Notes: generated from the letters alone by a model not told the origin. A stretch of DNA of 64,000 nt from Aurantimonas manganoxydans SI85-9A1 (GCF_000153465.1 NZ_CH672387.1:585180-649179), one strand, 5' to 3'. Positions 10,693-19,446 are shown, counted from the stretch's first letter. Numbers and translations: made by a program.

Positions 10693-11864
10693 ATTCGCGC
10701 AACCTGCGCCACTTGCGACTGTTTCTCGCGGTCGCCGATACCGGCAAGCTCACCCTCGCATCCCAGGCCGCCCATGTCTCGCAGCCCGCGGTGACGCAGG
10801 CGATCGGCAAGCTCGAGCGGGACTTCGGTGGCCCGCTTTTCGACCGGACGAGGCAGGGTTTCTTCGTTACGCCTCGGGGAGGCGCTCTCGTCGACCGGCT
10901 GCGGAGAGCCTTCGATCGCCTCGATCCGGCGCTTGCGGACATCTCGCCGCGCCTGAAACTCACGGCGACCATGGCCCAGTTGCAAGCGCTGGCCGCCGTC
11001 GTCGAAACAGAGAACGTGACGCTGGCCGCCCGCCGGCTGGACCTCGCGCAGCCCACCGTCCACCGGGCGATTACGCTGCTCGAGCGGGAGGCAGGGCGCA
11101 GGCTGTTCGAGCGGGTGTCCTTCGGCATGGTCGCCACGCGCCAGACGACGGCGCTGGCGCGTGCCGTCCTCCTGGCATTTCGCGAGTTCGACCAGGCGGA
11201 GGCGGATCTGGCGGAATTCGACGGGCGCGACGCCGGGCGCATCGTCATCGGCGCGCTTCCGCTCGCCCGCTCGGCTCTGCTACCGCAGGCGCTCGTGGCC
11301 TTCCGTTCCGTCCGTCCGGGACAGAGGGTCCTCGTCGTCGACGGCCTCTACGACGAACTCCTGACGGGGCTCCGGCGCGGCGACATCGACGTCATCGTCG
11401 GTGCGCTTCGCCAGCCGGCGCCGATCGGCGACGTCGTGCAGGAACAGCTTTTCGACGACCACCTGACGATCATCGCCGGCAATGATCATCCGCTCGTCGG
11501 GCGAATCGGCGTATCTCGCGAGGCGCTGTCTGCCTTTCCGTGGGTGGTGCCGCGCGAGGGGACGCCCGCGCGGCTTCAGTTCGACGCCTTCTTTCAGAGT
11601 ATCGATCTGCCGGCCGGCATCATCGAGGCCGGCTCGATCCTCCTGATGCGCGAGATCGTGGCTGCCAGCGAGCATCTCGGCTGCATCTCTGGGCAACAGG
11701 CTCTTGCAGAGATTTCGAAAGGACTCGTCGCCGAAATCGATGTCGGCACGAGTTGGCCCGGTCGCCCAATCGGGCTGACTTATCGCGAAACCTGGGCTCC
11801 GACACGGGCGCAGTCGATGCTTCTCGAACTCATTCGAAGCCGGGCCGTTCATAAGGCATCATAG
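10689..11864 (+). CDS. LysR-family regulator with two N-terminal HTH domains
   Basis: Predicted effector-responsive activator of the surrounding aromatic genes. It is 391 residues long, about 80-90 more than a usual LysR protein. Residues 1-58 form one LysR HTH (LRHLRLFLAVADTGKLTLAS...AHVSQPAVTQAIGKLE). After a short linker, residues 95-150 form a second one (MAQLQALAAVVETENVTLAA...LDLAQPTVHRAITLLE). A normal substrate-binding domain follows (GRIVIGALPLARSALLPQAL; DDHLTIIAGNDHPLVG). The GTG start overlaps the upstream stop, so translation is coupled to the dehydrogenase. A longer upstream reading exists only as antisense-like Arg-rich sequence within the dehydrogenase gene. Duplicated-HTH LysR proteins are known but are a small minority. 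Confidence 0.88.
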   Translation: MNSRNLRHLRLFLAVADTGKLTLASQAAHVSQPAVTQAIGKLERDFGGPLFDRTRQGFFVTPRGGALVDRLRRAFDRLDPALADISPRLKLTATMAQLQALAAVVETENVTLAARRLDLAQPTVHRAITLLEREAGRRLFERVSFGMVATRQTTALARAVLLAFREFDQAEADLAEFDGRDAGRIVIGALPLARSALLPQALVAFRSVRPGQRVLVVDGLYDELLTGLRRGDIDVIVGALRQPAPIGDVVQEQLFDDHLTIIAGNDHPLVGRIGVSREALSAFPWVVPREGTPARLQFDAFFQSIDLPAGIIEAGSILLMREIVAASEHLGCISGQQALAEISKGLVAEIDVGTSWPGRPIGLTYRETWAPTRAQSMLLELIRSRAVHKAS

Positions 11865-11876
11865 CTTCATCTTATG
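11850..11876. promoter_or_regulatory. Inverted repeat ahead of TRAP operon, possible LysR operator
   Basis: CATAAG (11850-11855) and CTTATG (11871-11876) form a 6-base inverted repeat separated by 15 bases, overlapping the stop of the LysR gene and 109 bases ahead of the dctQ start. The size and symmetry suit a LysR recognition site. It is a single copy, so evidence is limited. Confidence 0.3.
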
Positions 11877-11984
11877 GAGCTCCCTGTGGTTTGGATTGGG
11901 CATTGGGGACCAGCGGCGGCTAGTGAGAGGATCAAGCAGCCCCTGCGAGGGAGGACTTCGTCTCGGGACTGCGAGGGAGGAATC

Positions 11985-12485
11985 ATGCTGAAAGGACTGG
12001 AACGCCTGTCCAGCCGCCTGGAGAAGGCGACGATCGGACTGACGGTGATCGGCGGCCTTTGCCTCCTCGGCGTCGTAGTGGTGGTGACGGCGGGCGTGGT
12101 GTCGCGCTACGCCTTCGGAGCGCCCCTGCTTGGGGTGAACGAGATCGTCGAACTGACCGCCGTCGCCCTGGTCATGTCGGCGCTTCCCTATTGCACGGCT
12201 CGCGGCGACCATGTCGCCATCGACGTCTTCGATCCAATACTCGGGGCGTGGGGCCGGCTGATCGGCGACGTCCTGTCGCGCGCCATCGCGATCGTGATCC
12301 TCGCCGTCCTGACCCACCGCGCGGCGCTGAAGGTGCTCGACGCTCTCGAATGGGGCGACGCCACCAACATGCTGCGGATGCCGCTCTGGCCCTATTACGC
12401 GATCCTGGCGGCGGGCGCGGCCCTTTGCGCGCTCGTCTTCGCGGCCCAGTTCCTCGTCCTGATCGCGAAAGGCCCGCAGCAATGA
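11985..12485 (+). CDS. dctQ: TRAP transporter small permease (DctQ)
   Basis: Small membrane subunit of a tripartite ATP-independent periplasmic transporter, working with DctM and the binding protein to import carboxylates using an ion gradient. The 166 residues have four hydrophobic segments (IGLTVIGGLCLLGVVVVVTA; IVELTAVALVMSALPY; ...AIAIVILAVLT; YYAILAAGAALCALVFAAQF) and the family pattern GVNEIVELTAVALV with TARGDHVAIDVF. The ATG at 11985 is preceded by GGGAGG four bases away. The frame is open from 11874, but that part has no family match. It overlaps dctM by four bases. Co-location with the aromatic operon suggests an aromatic acid substrate. Confidence 0.88.
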   Translation: MLKGLERLSSRLEKATIGLTVIGGLCLLGVVVVVTAGVVSRYAFGAPLLGVNEIVELTAVALVMSALPYCTARGDHVAIDVFDPILGAWGRLIGDVLSRAIAIVILAVLTHRAALKVLDALEWGDATNMLRMPLWPYYAILAAGAALCALVFAAQFLVLIAKGPQQ

Positions 12486-13786
12486 CGCCGGTCACCGTCG
12501 GCCTCATCGGCATCGCCTGCTTGTTCGGCCTTCTCATCATCAGGACGCCGGTCGCCTTCGCCATGCTGGCCGTCGGCTTCTTCGGCTATTGGACTTTGGA
12601 GGGCTCGCGCAGCGCCGGCGGCGTGCTCTTGACCGAGAGCTATTCCGCCGTCGCGAACTACAATCTCATCATCGTGCCGATGTTCGTGCTTCTCGGCAAC
12701 ATTTCGGCGGTGTCCGGCTTCAGCCGCGGCCTCTATGACGCCGCCTTCGCCTGGGTCGGCCGGTTCAAGGGCGGGCTCGCCTCGGCTTCGGTCCTCGGAT
12801 GCGCGGTGTTCGCGGCCGTCTCCGGATCCTCCGTCGCGACGGCTGTGACCCTTGGCCGGGTCGCGCTGCCGGAGATGCGCCGCCTCGGCTACGCGCCGAG
12901 CCTTTCCACCGGGGCCATCGCCGCGGGCGGCACGCTGGGCTTCTTGATCCCGCCCTCGACCGGCTTCGTGCTTTACGCCGTCCTCACCGAAGAATCGATC
13001 GGCCGCCTGTTCATGGCCGGCATCCTGCCGGGGCTGCTCCTGACCGGGCTGTTCATGGGCGCGATCTGGATCGTCGCGACCCTCGATCCGAAGGCCGGGC
13101 CGCGCGGCGAGCCGGTGCCGCTCGGCAAGCGCTTCCGTGTTCTCGGCCAGGCCGCGCCGCTTCTGGCGATCATCGTCATCTCGATCGGCGGCATCTATGC
13201 CGGTGTCTTCACCCCGGTCGAGGCTTCGGGCGTCGGTGCAGCACTCGTCATCCTTCTGGCTCTCACTCGCCGGCGGCTGACCTTCGCCGGCTTCAGGGAA
13301 GCGGTGCTGAATACGCTCAGCACCTCGGCGATGCTCTACATGATCGTCATCGGCGCGAATGTCCTCAACCCGTTCTTCGCCATCACGCGGATCCCCGAGG
13401 CGCTCGGCGACAGCCTCGTCGAACTCGGGTTCGGCGCCTATGGCACGCTCTTCGTCATCATCATCGCCTATCTCATCCTCGGCATGTTCATGGACGGGCT
13501 GTCGATGCTGGTCGTCACCATCCCGATCGTGTTCCCGGTCGTCGTCGCCTTCGGCTTCGATCCGATCTGGTTCGGCGTCGTCGCGGTGATCGTCATCGAA
13601 ATGGGGATGATCACGCCGCCGGTGGGGCTCAACGTCTTCGTCGTGCGCGGCGTCGCCGGGGACGTGCCGCTGACGACCATCTTCCGGGGTGTGATGCCCT
13701 TCCTGATCGCAATGATTCTCGGCCTCTTGCTGATCATCGCGATACCCGGAATCGCGCTCCTGCTTCCCAATTCGATGTTCGGTTGA
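12482..13786 (+). CDS. dctM: TRAP transporter large permease (DctM)
   Basis: Main membrane channel of the TRAP transporter, 434 residues and about 12-13 hydrophobic segments. Family motifs include IRTPVAFAMLAVGFFGYW, LIIVPMFVLLGNISAVSGFS, VFAAVSGSSVATAVTLGRVA, ALPEMRRLGYAPSLSTGAIA and GGTLGFLIPPSTGFVLYAVL, plus YAGVFTPVEASGVGA and EMGMITPPVGLNVFVV near the C-terminus. The start is ATG at 12482 within the ATGA overlap with dctQ. It is full length. A non-coding gap of 69 bases precedes dctP. Confidence 0.93.
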   Translation: MTPVTVGLIGIACLFGLLIIRTPVAFAMLAVGFFGYWTLEGSRSAGGVLLTESYSAVANYNLIIVPMFVLLGNISAVSGFSRGLYDAAFAWVGRFKGGLASASVLGCAVFAAVSGSSVATAVTLGRVALPEMRRLGYAPSLSTGAIAAGGTLGFLIPPSTGFVLYAVLTEESIGRLFMAGILPGLLLTGLFMGAIWIVATLDPKAGPRGEPVPLGKRFRVLGQAAPLLAIIVISIGGIYAGVFTPVEASGVGAALVILLALTRRRLTFAGFREAVLNTLSTSAMLYMIVIGANVLNPFFAITRIPEALGDSLVELGFGAYGTLFVIIIAYLILGMFMDGLSMLVVTIPIVFPVVVAFGFDPIWFGVVAVIVIEMGMITPPVGLNVFVVRGVAGDVPLTTIFRGVMPFLIAMILGLLLIIAIPGIALLLPNSMFG

Positions 13787-13855
13787 CGGGGCTGACGCCT
13801 CCGCGCAAGCCGCGCCTCGCACCCCATCAACGCATGTCAAACAGGAGGAAAAGAC

Positions 13856-14845
13856 GTGTTCAAGACAGTATTGCAGGCGGCCATCACGGCAGCGGTACTC
13901 GTGGCGGCGCCGCTTGCGTCCGCGCATGACCTGAAGCTCGCCGACTTCCAGCCGCCGAGCCACTTCGTCGTCGGCTCGGTCTACGAGCCGTTCAAGACGT
14001 CCGTGGAGACGGCGACGGGCGGGGAGGTCACCGTCACCTTCTACATGGGCGGCGAACTGGGGCCCGGGCCGTCCGAGCAGTACAACCGGACCGTCGAGGG
14101 CGTCACCGACATCGCCTTCGGACTGCCGGGCTACACCGCGGCCAACTTCCCGAAGACGCTTTTGACTGAGCTGCCCGGCGTGATCGACGCGGCCACGGGA
14201 ACGGACCACATCCTCGCGAACATGGACATGCTGTCCAACGAGTATCGCCGCGTCGCGCTGCTCGGGCTGTGGAACAACGCGCCGAACCTGCTCCTGTCGG
14301 CCAGCAAGCCGATCGGGACCCTCGAGGACCTCCAGGGCATGAAGATCCGCGTGCCGTCGCGCAATGCCGGGCTCGTGGTCGAGGCCTGGGGCGCGACGCC
14401 GGTGTCGATGCCGGCGCCGGAGATCTACAATGCGATGCAGACCGGCGTCATCGACGGCGCGATGATCGACGCGACGGCGCTGAAGGCGTTCAAGCTCGGC
14501 GAGGTCACCAAATTCGTGACGCAGGGCATGAAGACGACGATCTCCAGCTTCTTCCTGATCATGAACCGGGACGCGCTGGGCGAGCTGACCGACGAGCAGC
14601 GCCAGGCCGTGACGGAGGCCGGACGCCAGGCCGCGCGCCACGGCCATGACGCATGGCAGTCGACGGCGGAGACGGTGCTCGCCGATTTCGGGTCGACGGA
14701 CGGCAAGGAAGTCATCACTCTGCCCGCCGGAGAGGCCGCCAAGTTCGACGCCGGGTCGGCTCCGGTGGTCGAGCGCGTCATTTCCGAGGCGGACGGCTCC
14801 GGTATCGAGGCGACGGCCTTCGTCGAAGCGCTGAAGAGTAACTGA
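13856..14845 (+). CDS. dctP: TRAP transporter solute-binding protein (DctP family)
   Basis: Periplasmic receptor of the TRAP system, 329 residues. A signal peptide (MFKTVLQAAITAAVLVAAPL, cleavage after ASA) is followed by the DctP fold: FYMGGELGPGPSEQYNRTV, LEDLQGMKIRVPSRNAGLVV with the conserved Arg that binds the substrate carboxylate, and GATPVSMPAPEIYNAMQTGV, the family signature. The start is GTG at 13856 with AGGAGG seven bases upstream. It is last in the dctQMP operon and is followed by a strong terminator. The ligand is likely an aromatic or other organic acid, inferred from position only. Confidence 0.93.
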   Translation: MFKTVLQAAITAAVLVAAPLASAHDLKLADFQPPSHFVVGSVYEPFKTSVETATGGEVTVTFYMGGELGPGPSEQYNRTVEGVTDIAFGLPGYTAANFPKTLLTELPGVIDAATGTDHILANMDMLSNEYRRVALLGLWNNAPNLLLSASKPIGTLEDLQGMKIRVPSRNAGLVVEAWGATPVSMPAPEIYNAMQTGVIDGAMIDATALKAFKLGEVTKFVTQGMKTTISSFFLIMNRDALGELTDEQRQAVTEAGRQAARHGHDAWQSTAETVLADFGSTDGKEVITLPAGEAAKFDAGSAPVVERVISEADGSGIEATAFVEALKSN

Positions 14846-14868
14846 ATGCCGGACCATTCCGGTTCATC

Positions 14869-14905
14869 AAAAGGCCCGGCCGCTGCCCTGCGGCCGGGCC
14901 TTTTT
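14869..14905 (+). terminator. Strong bidirectional Rho-independent terminator
   Basis: A near-perfect stem pairs AAAAGGCCCGGCCGC (14869-14883) with GCGGCCGGGCCTTTTT (14890-14905) around a 6-base loop. The T-run on the plus strand and the A-run at the other foot let it act for both convergent operons, dctQMP and mobA. Confidence 0.92.
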
Positions 14906-15015
14906 GCGCCGGACCTTCCGGCATCGACGGTGCCGGGCGCTCCCACAAGCCGACCCGCACCCGCGTCTTCGTCTGAGGGGACGGGACGGGCCCGGAAGGA
15001 GTCGCAAGCCCCCGA

Positions 15016-16980
15016 TCAGGCGGCGGCCGTTTCGGACCCGGGTATTCGGGCAGCCGTGGCGGGCAGCAGGACGCCGGCAAAGAAGCGGGCGAGCTCTTCA
15101 TGGGCGTTGAACGGCAGAACGTGCGCGACATACTGGTCGGGGCGTACGATCACAAGGCAGCCGTTCTGCCGGTCGATGCCTCTCAGCTGAAAGATGTCCC
15201 GGCCCGGAGCGTCGTCTCGGCGGAAGTTCTTCTCGTAGTCGACCAGGCCCAGGAGCCCCTTGTTCGGCAGCAGGATCGGCGGCAGCGTCTCCAGAGCGAG
15301 ATCCTTCGCCGCCTGTTGGAAGACCACCCGGACATCGATCGTCGCATCGACGTCGGAACCCGCCGGTGTATGGCTTAGGATCGGCGAGGCGGGATCCGAC
15401 GCCAGATAGTCGCACAAGGACCGGGTCGCCGATCCTTCGGCTGCCGGGTCCGCCGCGGGAGCGAAAGCATAGAGCCGCCAGCGGGCGTCGGCCTGGATGG
15501 TCTCGCCGAGTTCCATGGGCTTGGCATCCGCGAGGCGGATCACCGGGGCGGAATGAAGTCGCTCGCCGATGGGAAAGCCCGGAGCCAGGGACTGCCACGT
15601 GGCCTCTCCCGTCAGTACCGATGGCTTGTAGGCGACGGACATGCCAGCGGTGTAGCGGCCGTGCTCGACGAAATAGCGCTGGAACTTAGGCGTCTCGCCC
15701 GTGTCGGCTGCGTCCGCGCTCGCCCGCTCGCTCATGATCCGGGACCATTCCCGGTCGAAGTCGATGAGATCGCGCGCCACCGCCTGGCGCTCCTCAGAAT
15801 AGGTCGAGAGCAGCTCCGGCGCCGAGCGGCCGGTCAGCACTGAGACGAGCTTCCAGCCGAGATTGAAGGCGTCGCCCATGGAGACGTTCATCCCCTGGCC
15901 GGCCTTGGGGCTATGGGTATGGCAGGCATCGCCCGCGATGAATATCCGCGGAAGCCGTGCGCTGCCATCGGCCACGTCGTCGAACCGGTCCGTCAGTCGC
16001 TGGCCGATCTCGTAGACCGACCACCAGGCGACTTCCTTCACCGCGAAGTCATAGGGCCGGAACGTCCGCTGCACGGCCTCGATGAGCCGGTCGACGGTGA
16101 CCTCGTCCCGGGCAAGGCGCTGACCGGCGCCGAGCGCGCCCAGCTCGACGTAAAAGCGCAGGAGATAGCCACCTTCGCGGGGAATGATGATGATGTTGCC
16201 ACCCCCCGAAGCCTGGATCAACGTCTTGCAGCGGATGTCGGGAAAGTTCGTCACCGCCAGGATGTCCATCACGCCCCAGGCCTGATTGGCGAAGTCGCCC
16301 TTCAGCTCGAGGCCGATGGCGCGGCGCACGCCGCTGCGGGCCCCGTCGCAGCCGACGACGTATTTCGCACGCAGGATGATGGTTTCGGCGGCATCCGCGA
16401 CACCAACCTCCGCCGTCTCGGCGACCCGATTCAGCGTGACCGTGACGGGATAGTCGCTCCCCTGCGGATCGGTCGTCACGTCGACGACTTCGAGGCCGTA
16501 GTCCGGCACCAGCCGCGACTGCGACCTGGCCATCACCGACAGATACATGTCGTGGACACGGGCCTGGTTGAGGATCATGTGGGGCATCTCGGAAAGCCCG
16601 TCCTCGACGTCCTGCACCCGGCCCGTGCGTACGATGTGCTCCGGGCGCTCGGGATCGGCTTTCCAGAACGTCGTCTCGTTGACCCAGTAGCCCTGGCGCT
16701 TGACCGTATCGGCGAAGCCGAAGGCGTTGAACATCTCCATCGAGCGGCACGAGATGCCGTCCGCCTGGCCCTTCTCGATCGGCCCGGGCTTGCGCTCGAC
16801 GATCCGCGTCGAGATTTCGGGAAAGGCGGCGAGTTGCGCGGCGAGCGTCAGTCCGGCCGGGCCGCAGCCGACGATGAGGACGTCGAGGCAGTCGGGAAGC
16901 TGCGATGCGGCCGGCCGGCCCGGCTCAGGGGCGAAAGTTTCCGGATCGCCGGCGCGAAAGCCGTGAAGATGGTACTGCAT
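15016..16980 (-). CDS. mobA: 3-hydroxybenzoate 4-monooxygenase (MobA-like flavoprotein)
   Basis: NADPH- and FAD-dependent hydroxylase predicted to turn 3-hydroxybenzoate into protocatechuate. At 654 residues it is the size of MobA and phenol 2-monooxygenase. The dinucleotide site is VLIVGCGPAGLTLAAQL (G38-G43). It also has the DG motif YVVGCDGARSGVRRAIG and the flavin GD motif RIFIAGDACHTHSPKAGQGM. The C-terminal thioredoxin-like domain ends LRGIDRQNGCLVIVRPDQYV. The N-terminus MQYHLHGFR and segments such as QADGISCRSMEMFNAFGFAD strongly recall Comamonas MobA. It diverges from a MarR gene, the same arrangement as mobA-mobR, with two palindromes between them. Another hydroxylated benzoate is a possible substrate. 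Confidence 0.87.
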   Translation of the reverse strand: MQYHLHGFRAGDPETFAPEPGRPAASQLPDCLDVLIVGCGPAGLTLAAQLAAFPEISTRIVERKPGPIEKGQADGISCRSMEMFNAFGFADTVKRQGYWVNETTFWKADPERPEHIVRTGRVQDVEDGLSEMPHMILNQARVHDMYLSVMARSQSRLVPDYGLEVVDVTTDPQGSDYPVTVTLNRVAETAEVGVADAAETIILRAKYVVGCDGARSGVRRAIGLELKGDFANQAWGVMDILAVTNFPDIRCKTLIQASGGGNIIIIPREGGYLLRFYVELGALGAGQRLARDEVTVDRLIEAVQRTFRPYDFAVKEVAWWSVYEIGQRLTDRFDDVADGSARLPRIFIAGDACHTHSPKAGQGMNVSMGDAFNLGWKLVSVLTGRSAPELLSTYSEERQAVARDLIDFDREWSRIMSERASADAADTGETPKFQRYFVEHGRYTAGMSVAYKPSVLTGEATWQSLAPGFPIGERLHSAPVIRLADAKPMELGETIQADARWRLYAFAPAADPAAEGSATRSLCDYLASDPASPILSHTPAGSDVDATIDVRVVFQQAAKDLALETLPPILLPNKGLLGLVDYEKNFRRDDAPGRDIFQLRGIDRQNGCLVIVRPDQYVAHVLPFNAHEELARFFAGVLLPATAARIPGSETAAA

Positions 16981-16997
16981 GGATTCTCCCAGATTAA

Positions 16998-17009
16998 TAT
17001 GTCTACATA
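16998..17009. promoter_or_regulatory. MarR-type operator, copy 1
   Basis: The palindrome TATGTCTACATA (arms TATGT/ACATA) lies 18 bases upstream of the mobA start in the divergent mobA-marR region. It matches copy 2 in the same order and surroundings (ATATGTnTACATACTATnCC). MarR repressors usually bind such short palindromes. Confidence 0.65.
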
Positions 17010-17042
17010 CTATACCCGCCGGATGTGGCTATATCAAGTTGA

Positions 17043-17054
17043 TATGTGTACATA
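17043..17054. promoter_or_regulatory. MarR-type operator, copy 2
   Basis: The palindrome TATGTGTACATA is a direct repeat of copy 1, with centres 45 bases apart, and lies 37 bases upstream of the MarR ATG. The spacing suits separate or cooperative binding that represses both divergent genes. Confidence 0.65.
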
Positions 17055-17090
17055 CTATCCCGTCGAGGGACATGAACGAGGTAATGGCTG

Positions 17091-17549
17091 ATGCCGAAGG
17101 AGAGGACGGGAACGACGAGCCTGACGATGCCGGGTCATCTGATCCGCAGGCTGCATCAGGTGTCGACGATGGTGTTCCACAGCCGCGTCGAGGCGGCGGG
17201 ATACGACATCACCCCGGTTCAGTTCGCCGCACTCGACGCGCTCGCCCACAATCCGGACATCGACCAGAAGGGGCTTGCGAAGCTCGTCGCCAAGGACCGG
17301 GCAACCCTCGGCTCCGTCCTGGTGCGGTTGGAGCAGAAGGGTCTCGTCGACCGCCGCGTCAGCCCGCAGGACAAGCGGGCCCGTGTGCTCGCTCTGACCA
17401 GCGAGGGGAAGGCGGTGCTCGCCCGGCTGCTCCCGGTGGTCATGGCTCTCCAGAAGGAGATTCTTCCGGGGCTCGACGACGAGGAGTACCGGCAGTTCAT
17501 TGCGCTCGCGTCGAAGGTCTCGAGCGTCGCATCCGCAGAGGAGGGCTGA
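17091..17549 (+). CDS. mobR: MarR-family regulator (MobR-like)
   Basis: A 152-residue winged-helix regulator, probably a repressor of the divergent monooxygenase gene that is released by its aromatic substrate. The MarR core is clear: HLIRRLHQVSTMVFHSRVEA, the recognition region LAKLVAKDRATLGSVLVRLE, the wing with QKGLVDRRVSPQDKRARVLA and the dimer helix LTSEGKAVLARLLPVVMAL. A later ATG (residue 13) is possible as start; the first was kept because GAGGT lies upstream. Two identical-type palindromes lie in the 110-base divergent region. The C-terminus converges on the class II aldolase gene 38 bases away. Confidence 0.86.
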   Translation: MPKERTGTTSLTMPGHLIRRLHQVSTMVFHSRVEAAGYDITPVQFAALDALAHNPDIDQKGLAKLVAKDRATLGSVLVRLEQKGLVDRRVSPQDKRARVLALTSEGKAVLARLLPVVMALQKEILPGLDDEEYRQFIALASKVSSVASAEEG

Positions 17550-17587
17550 CCGGCCTGGCCGATCATGCCTGCGCTTTTCTGCCCGGA

Positions 17588-18328
17588 TCAGATCCCGCCG
17601 AAGCCGGCACGGGCGGTCCAGTAGTCCCATGCACGGGCAACCGGCATCGGGCTGAGAAGCATCGCACTCGCCTTGTCGATCTCGCCATCCGTGAGATAGG
17701 TGACAGCCCCGAGAAGGCGCGTCGCCTGGATCAGTTCGGCATTGTCGCGCAGGCCGATCGAAATCATGACGACCGACTTCAGGTCCGTGGCGGCACAGAT
17801 CGCGCCGTGGCCGCGGAGAAGCGCCACCCGGTTTGCGCCGAGCGCACGCGACAGCGAGTGCCCCATCGCCATCGAATCGACCAGCATGTTGGTGTCGCCG
17901 AACTCGTCCTGGCTGTCCCAGACGGGGATCTCGGCGCCGATCACCGAAGCCATGTGGAACATCGGGCGGAGCGAGGCGTCGCACATGGTGAAAGGCAGCA
18001 CGGAGCGCGCATGGTGGTGCGTGACGGCGTGAACGTCCGGCCGGTCCTTATAGATGGCGCCGTGAATGTGTCGCTCGGCGTAGGGCTTGCGCGGGTCGTC
18101 GCCGATCTGCTCGCCCTCCAGGGTGAATTCCATGATGTCGTCGCGCGTGACGATCTCCGGGCTGCGCGAACGCGACAGGAAATAGCGATCGGGGTTCAGC
18201 GGATGGCGCACGCTGACATGGCCGAAATTATCGATGATGGTCTCGCGGGCGAGGATGCGATTGGCCATCACCAGCGTAGTCAGCGTGGCCTCGATGACGT
18301 TCTTCTCTCGGATTGCTTCAGCAGACAT
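17588..18328 (-). CDS. Class II aldolase/adducin-family protein, candidate aromatic decarboxylase (module A)
   Basis: Cytoplasmic metalloenzyme of the fuculose-aldolase fold, 246 residues. The metal site is visible: His104 and His106 (VTHHHARSV) and His174 (LLRGHGAIC), with a conserved acid at Glu85 (AERHIHG). Relatives include sugar-phosphate aldolases and the decarboxylases of 3,4-dihydroxyphthalate and of HCOMODA-type ring-cleavage products. SVRHPLNPDRYFLSRSRSPE is typical of the decarboxylase-like branch, where the catalytic phosphate-binding residues differ. It is last in the operon tctC-tctA-tctB-(DHPDC-like)-this gene, 56 bases after its partner. A second family member (25321-26064) pairs with a second DHPDC-like gene. 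The exact substrate is inferred, not shown. Confidence 0.8.
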   Translation of the reverse strand: MSAEAIREKNVIEATLTTLVMANRILARETIIDNFGHVSVRHPLNPDRYFLSRSRSPEIVTRDDIMEFTLEGEQIGDDPRKPYAERHIHGAIYKDRPDVHAVTHHHARSVLPFTMCDASLRPMFHMASVIGAEIPVWDSQDEFGDTNMLVDSMAMGHSLSRALGANRVALLRGHGAICAATDLKSVVMISIGLRDNAELIQATRLLGAVTYLTDGEIDKASAMLLSPMPVARAWDYWTARAGFGGI

Positions 18329-18384
18329 TCTTACTCTTTCTGAGACGATACTTCATCAGTTTCGGCTGCGCGCGCCGTGGCTGG

Positions 18385-19446
18385 TCAGACCTTGACGCTG
18401 GAGCGAACTTCCGGCGGGAAAAGCTCCTCTGGTTCCATACGCCGGTCGGTGATGCCTTGAGCATGGCCGAAGCGGCAGAAGGCTTCCAGAGTTGGCCGGT
18501 TGGCATCTATACCGTAGGGCCAGAAATCCTCGCCGAAGCTCCGCTGGACCTCGCTGGCGAAGCTCGCGATCCAGGGCAGCGGGATGCGCGACACGGCGAC
18601 ATCGAGGGTGCGCTCGATCCCACGACGCTTGGCGTCCTCGAACGCCTTGACTAGGCTGGTGCCGATCCAGGGATGGCGTTCGAACACGTGGCGGCGGACC
18701 GAAATGGTATGCATGATCGGGAAGATGCCGGTATCTTCCCAGTAGCGGCGCTCTTCGGCCTGGGGATCGGCGAACAGCCGGCGGATCCTCTCGTTGCCCT
18801 CGGCGAAGGCTCTCGGCGGGCGCGCCGTCGCAATCGCGTCGATCTCGCCGGAAAGCAGCATATCGTTGAGGCAGCTGTCCGGGCGACTGGAATAGCGGAT
18901 GCCGTTCGGCAGGTTCAGGCGGACCTTCTCCTCTCGCCCGGCCTGGTTCACCCCGGCCTGCACCCAGTCGACCGAGGCGAGGTCGAGGCCGTAGCTTTCC
19001 TGCAGCATGCCGCGGACGTAGATGCCGGCGGTCTGTGCCCACTCCGGAATACCTATGCGCTTGCCGTTCAGCTCTTCCGGAGAGCAAATCTTCGAATCCG
19101 AGCGCAGATAGATCGCCGAATGGCGGAACACCCGCGAAGGGAACACCGGGATGCCGACCATCGGCGCATTGCCCTGCGCGGTCAGCGCCAGGAACTTGGC
19201 GAAGGACACTTCGGAGACATCGAATTCCTGATGCTTCAGGAAGCGGTAGAAGATCTCCTCGACGGGCAGGAGCAGCGGCGTCAGCGTGATGCCTTCGGGC
19301 TGGATTTCGCCATTGGCGAGATCGTGCACGTGGTCGTAGTCGGCCATTGCCAGGGTCAGCTGAAGCCGGGCGGTGCCGCCGCATCGGATGAACTCCGGTT
19401 GGCGGGCAAGGGATCCGGCGGCCCCGGCGGATGCATCGATGGTCAT
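18385..19446 (-). CDS. 4,5-dihydroxyphthalate decarboxylase-like protein (module A)
   Basis: Member of the Pht5/DHPDC family, which has the type 2 periplasmic-binding-protein fold but acts as a cytoplasmic decarboxylase in phthalate breakdown. The 353 residues show LTLAMADYDHVHDLANGEI, LLPVEEIFYRFLKHQEFDVS, VGIPVFPSRVFRHSAIYLRS, LNGKRIGIPEWAQTAGIYVR, GIFPIMHTISVRRHVFERHP and the C-terminal WPYGIDANRPTLEAF with MEPEELFPPE, in the family's order. No signal peptide is present, arguing against a transport receptor. The start at 19446 was preferred because the extra N-terminal residues of a longer start at 19497 have no ribosome site. It lies 57 bases after tctB. Substrate assignment is inference. 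Confidence 0.82.
   Translation of the reverse strand: MTIDASAGAAGSLARQPEFIRCGGTARLQLTLAMADYDHVHDLANGEIQPEGITLTPLLLPVEEIFYRFLKHQEFDVSEVSFAKFLALTAQGNAPMVGIPVFPSRVFRHSAIYLRSDSKICSPEELNGKRIGIPEWAQTAGIYVRGMLQESYGLDLASVDWVQAGVNQAGREEKVRLNLPNGIRYSSRPDSCLNDMLLSGEIDAIATARPPRAFAEGNERIRRLFADPQAEERRYWEDTGIFPIMHTISVRRHVFERHPWIGTSLVKAFEDAKRRGIERTLDVAVSRIPLPWIASFASEVQRSFGEDFWPYGIDANRPTLEAFCRFGHAQGITDRRMEPEELFPPEVRSSVKV

Noticed and set aside
12395-14857. Minus-strand open frame of 820 codons
   Set aside because: It is the complement of dctM and dctP, rich in Arg, His and Asp as expected from antisense reading, without any domain.
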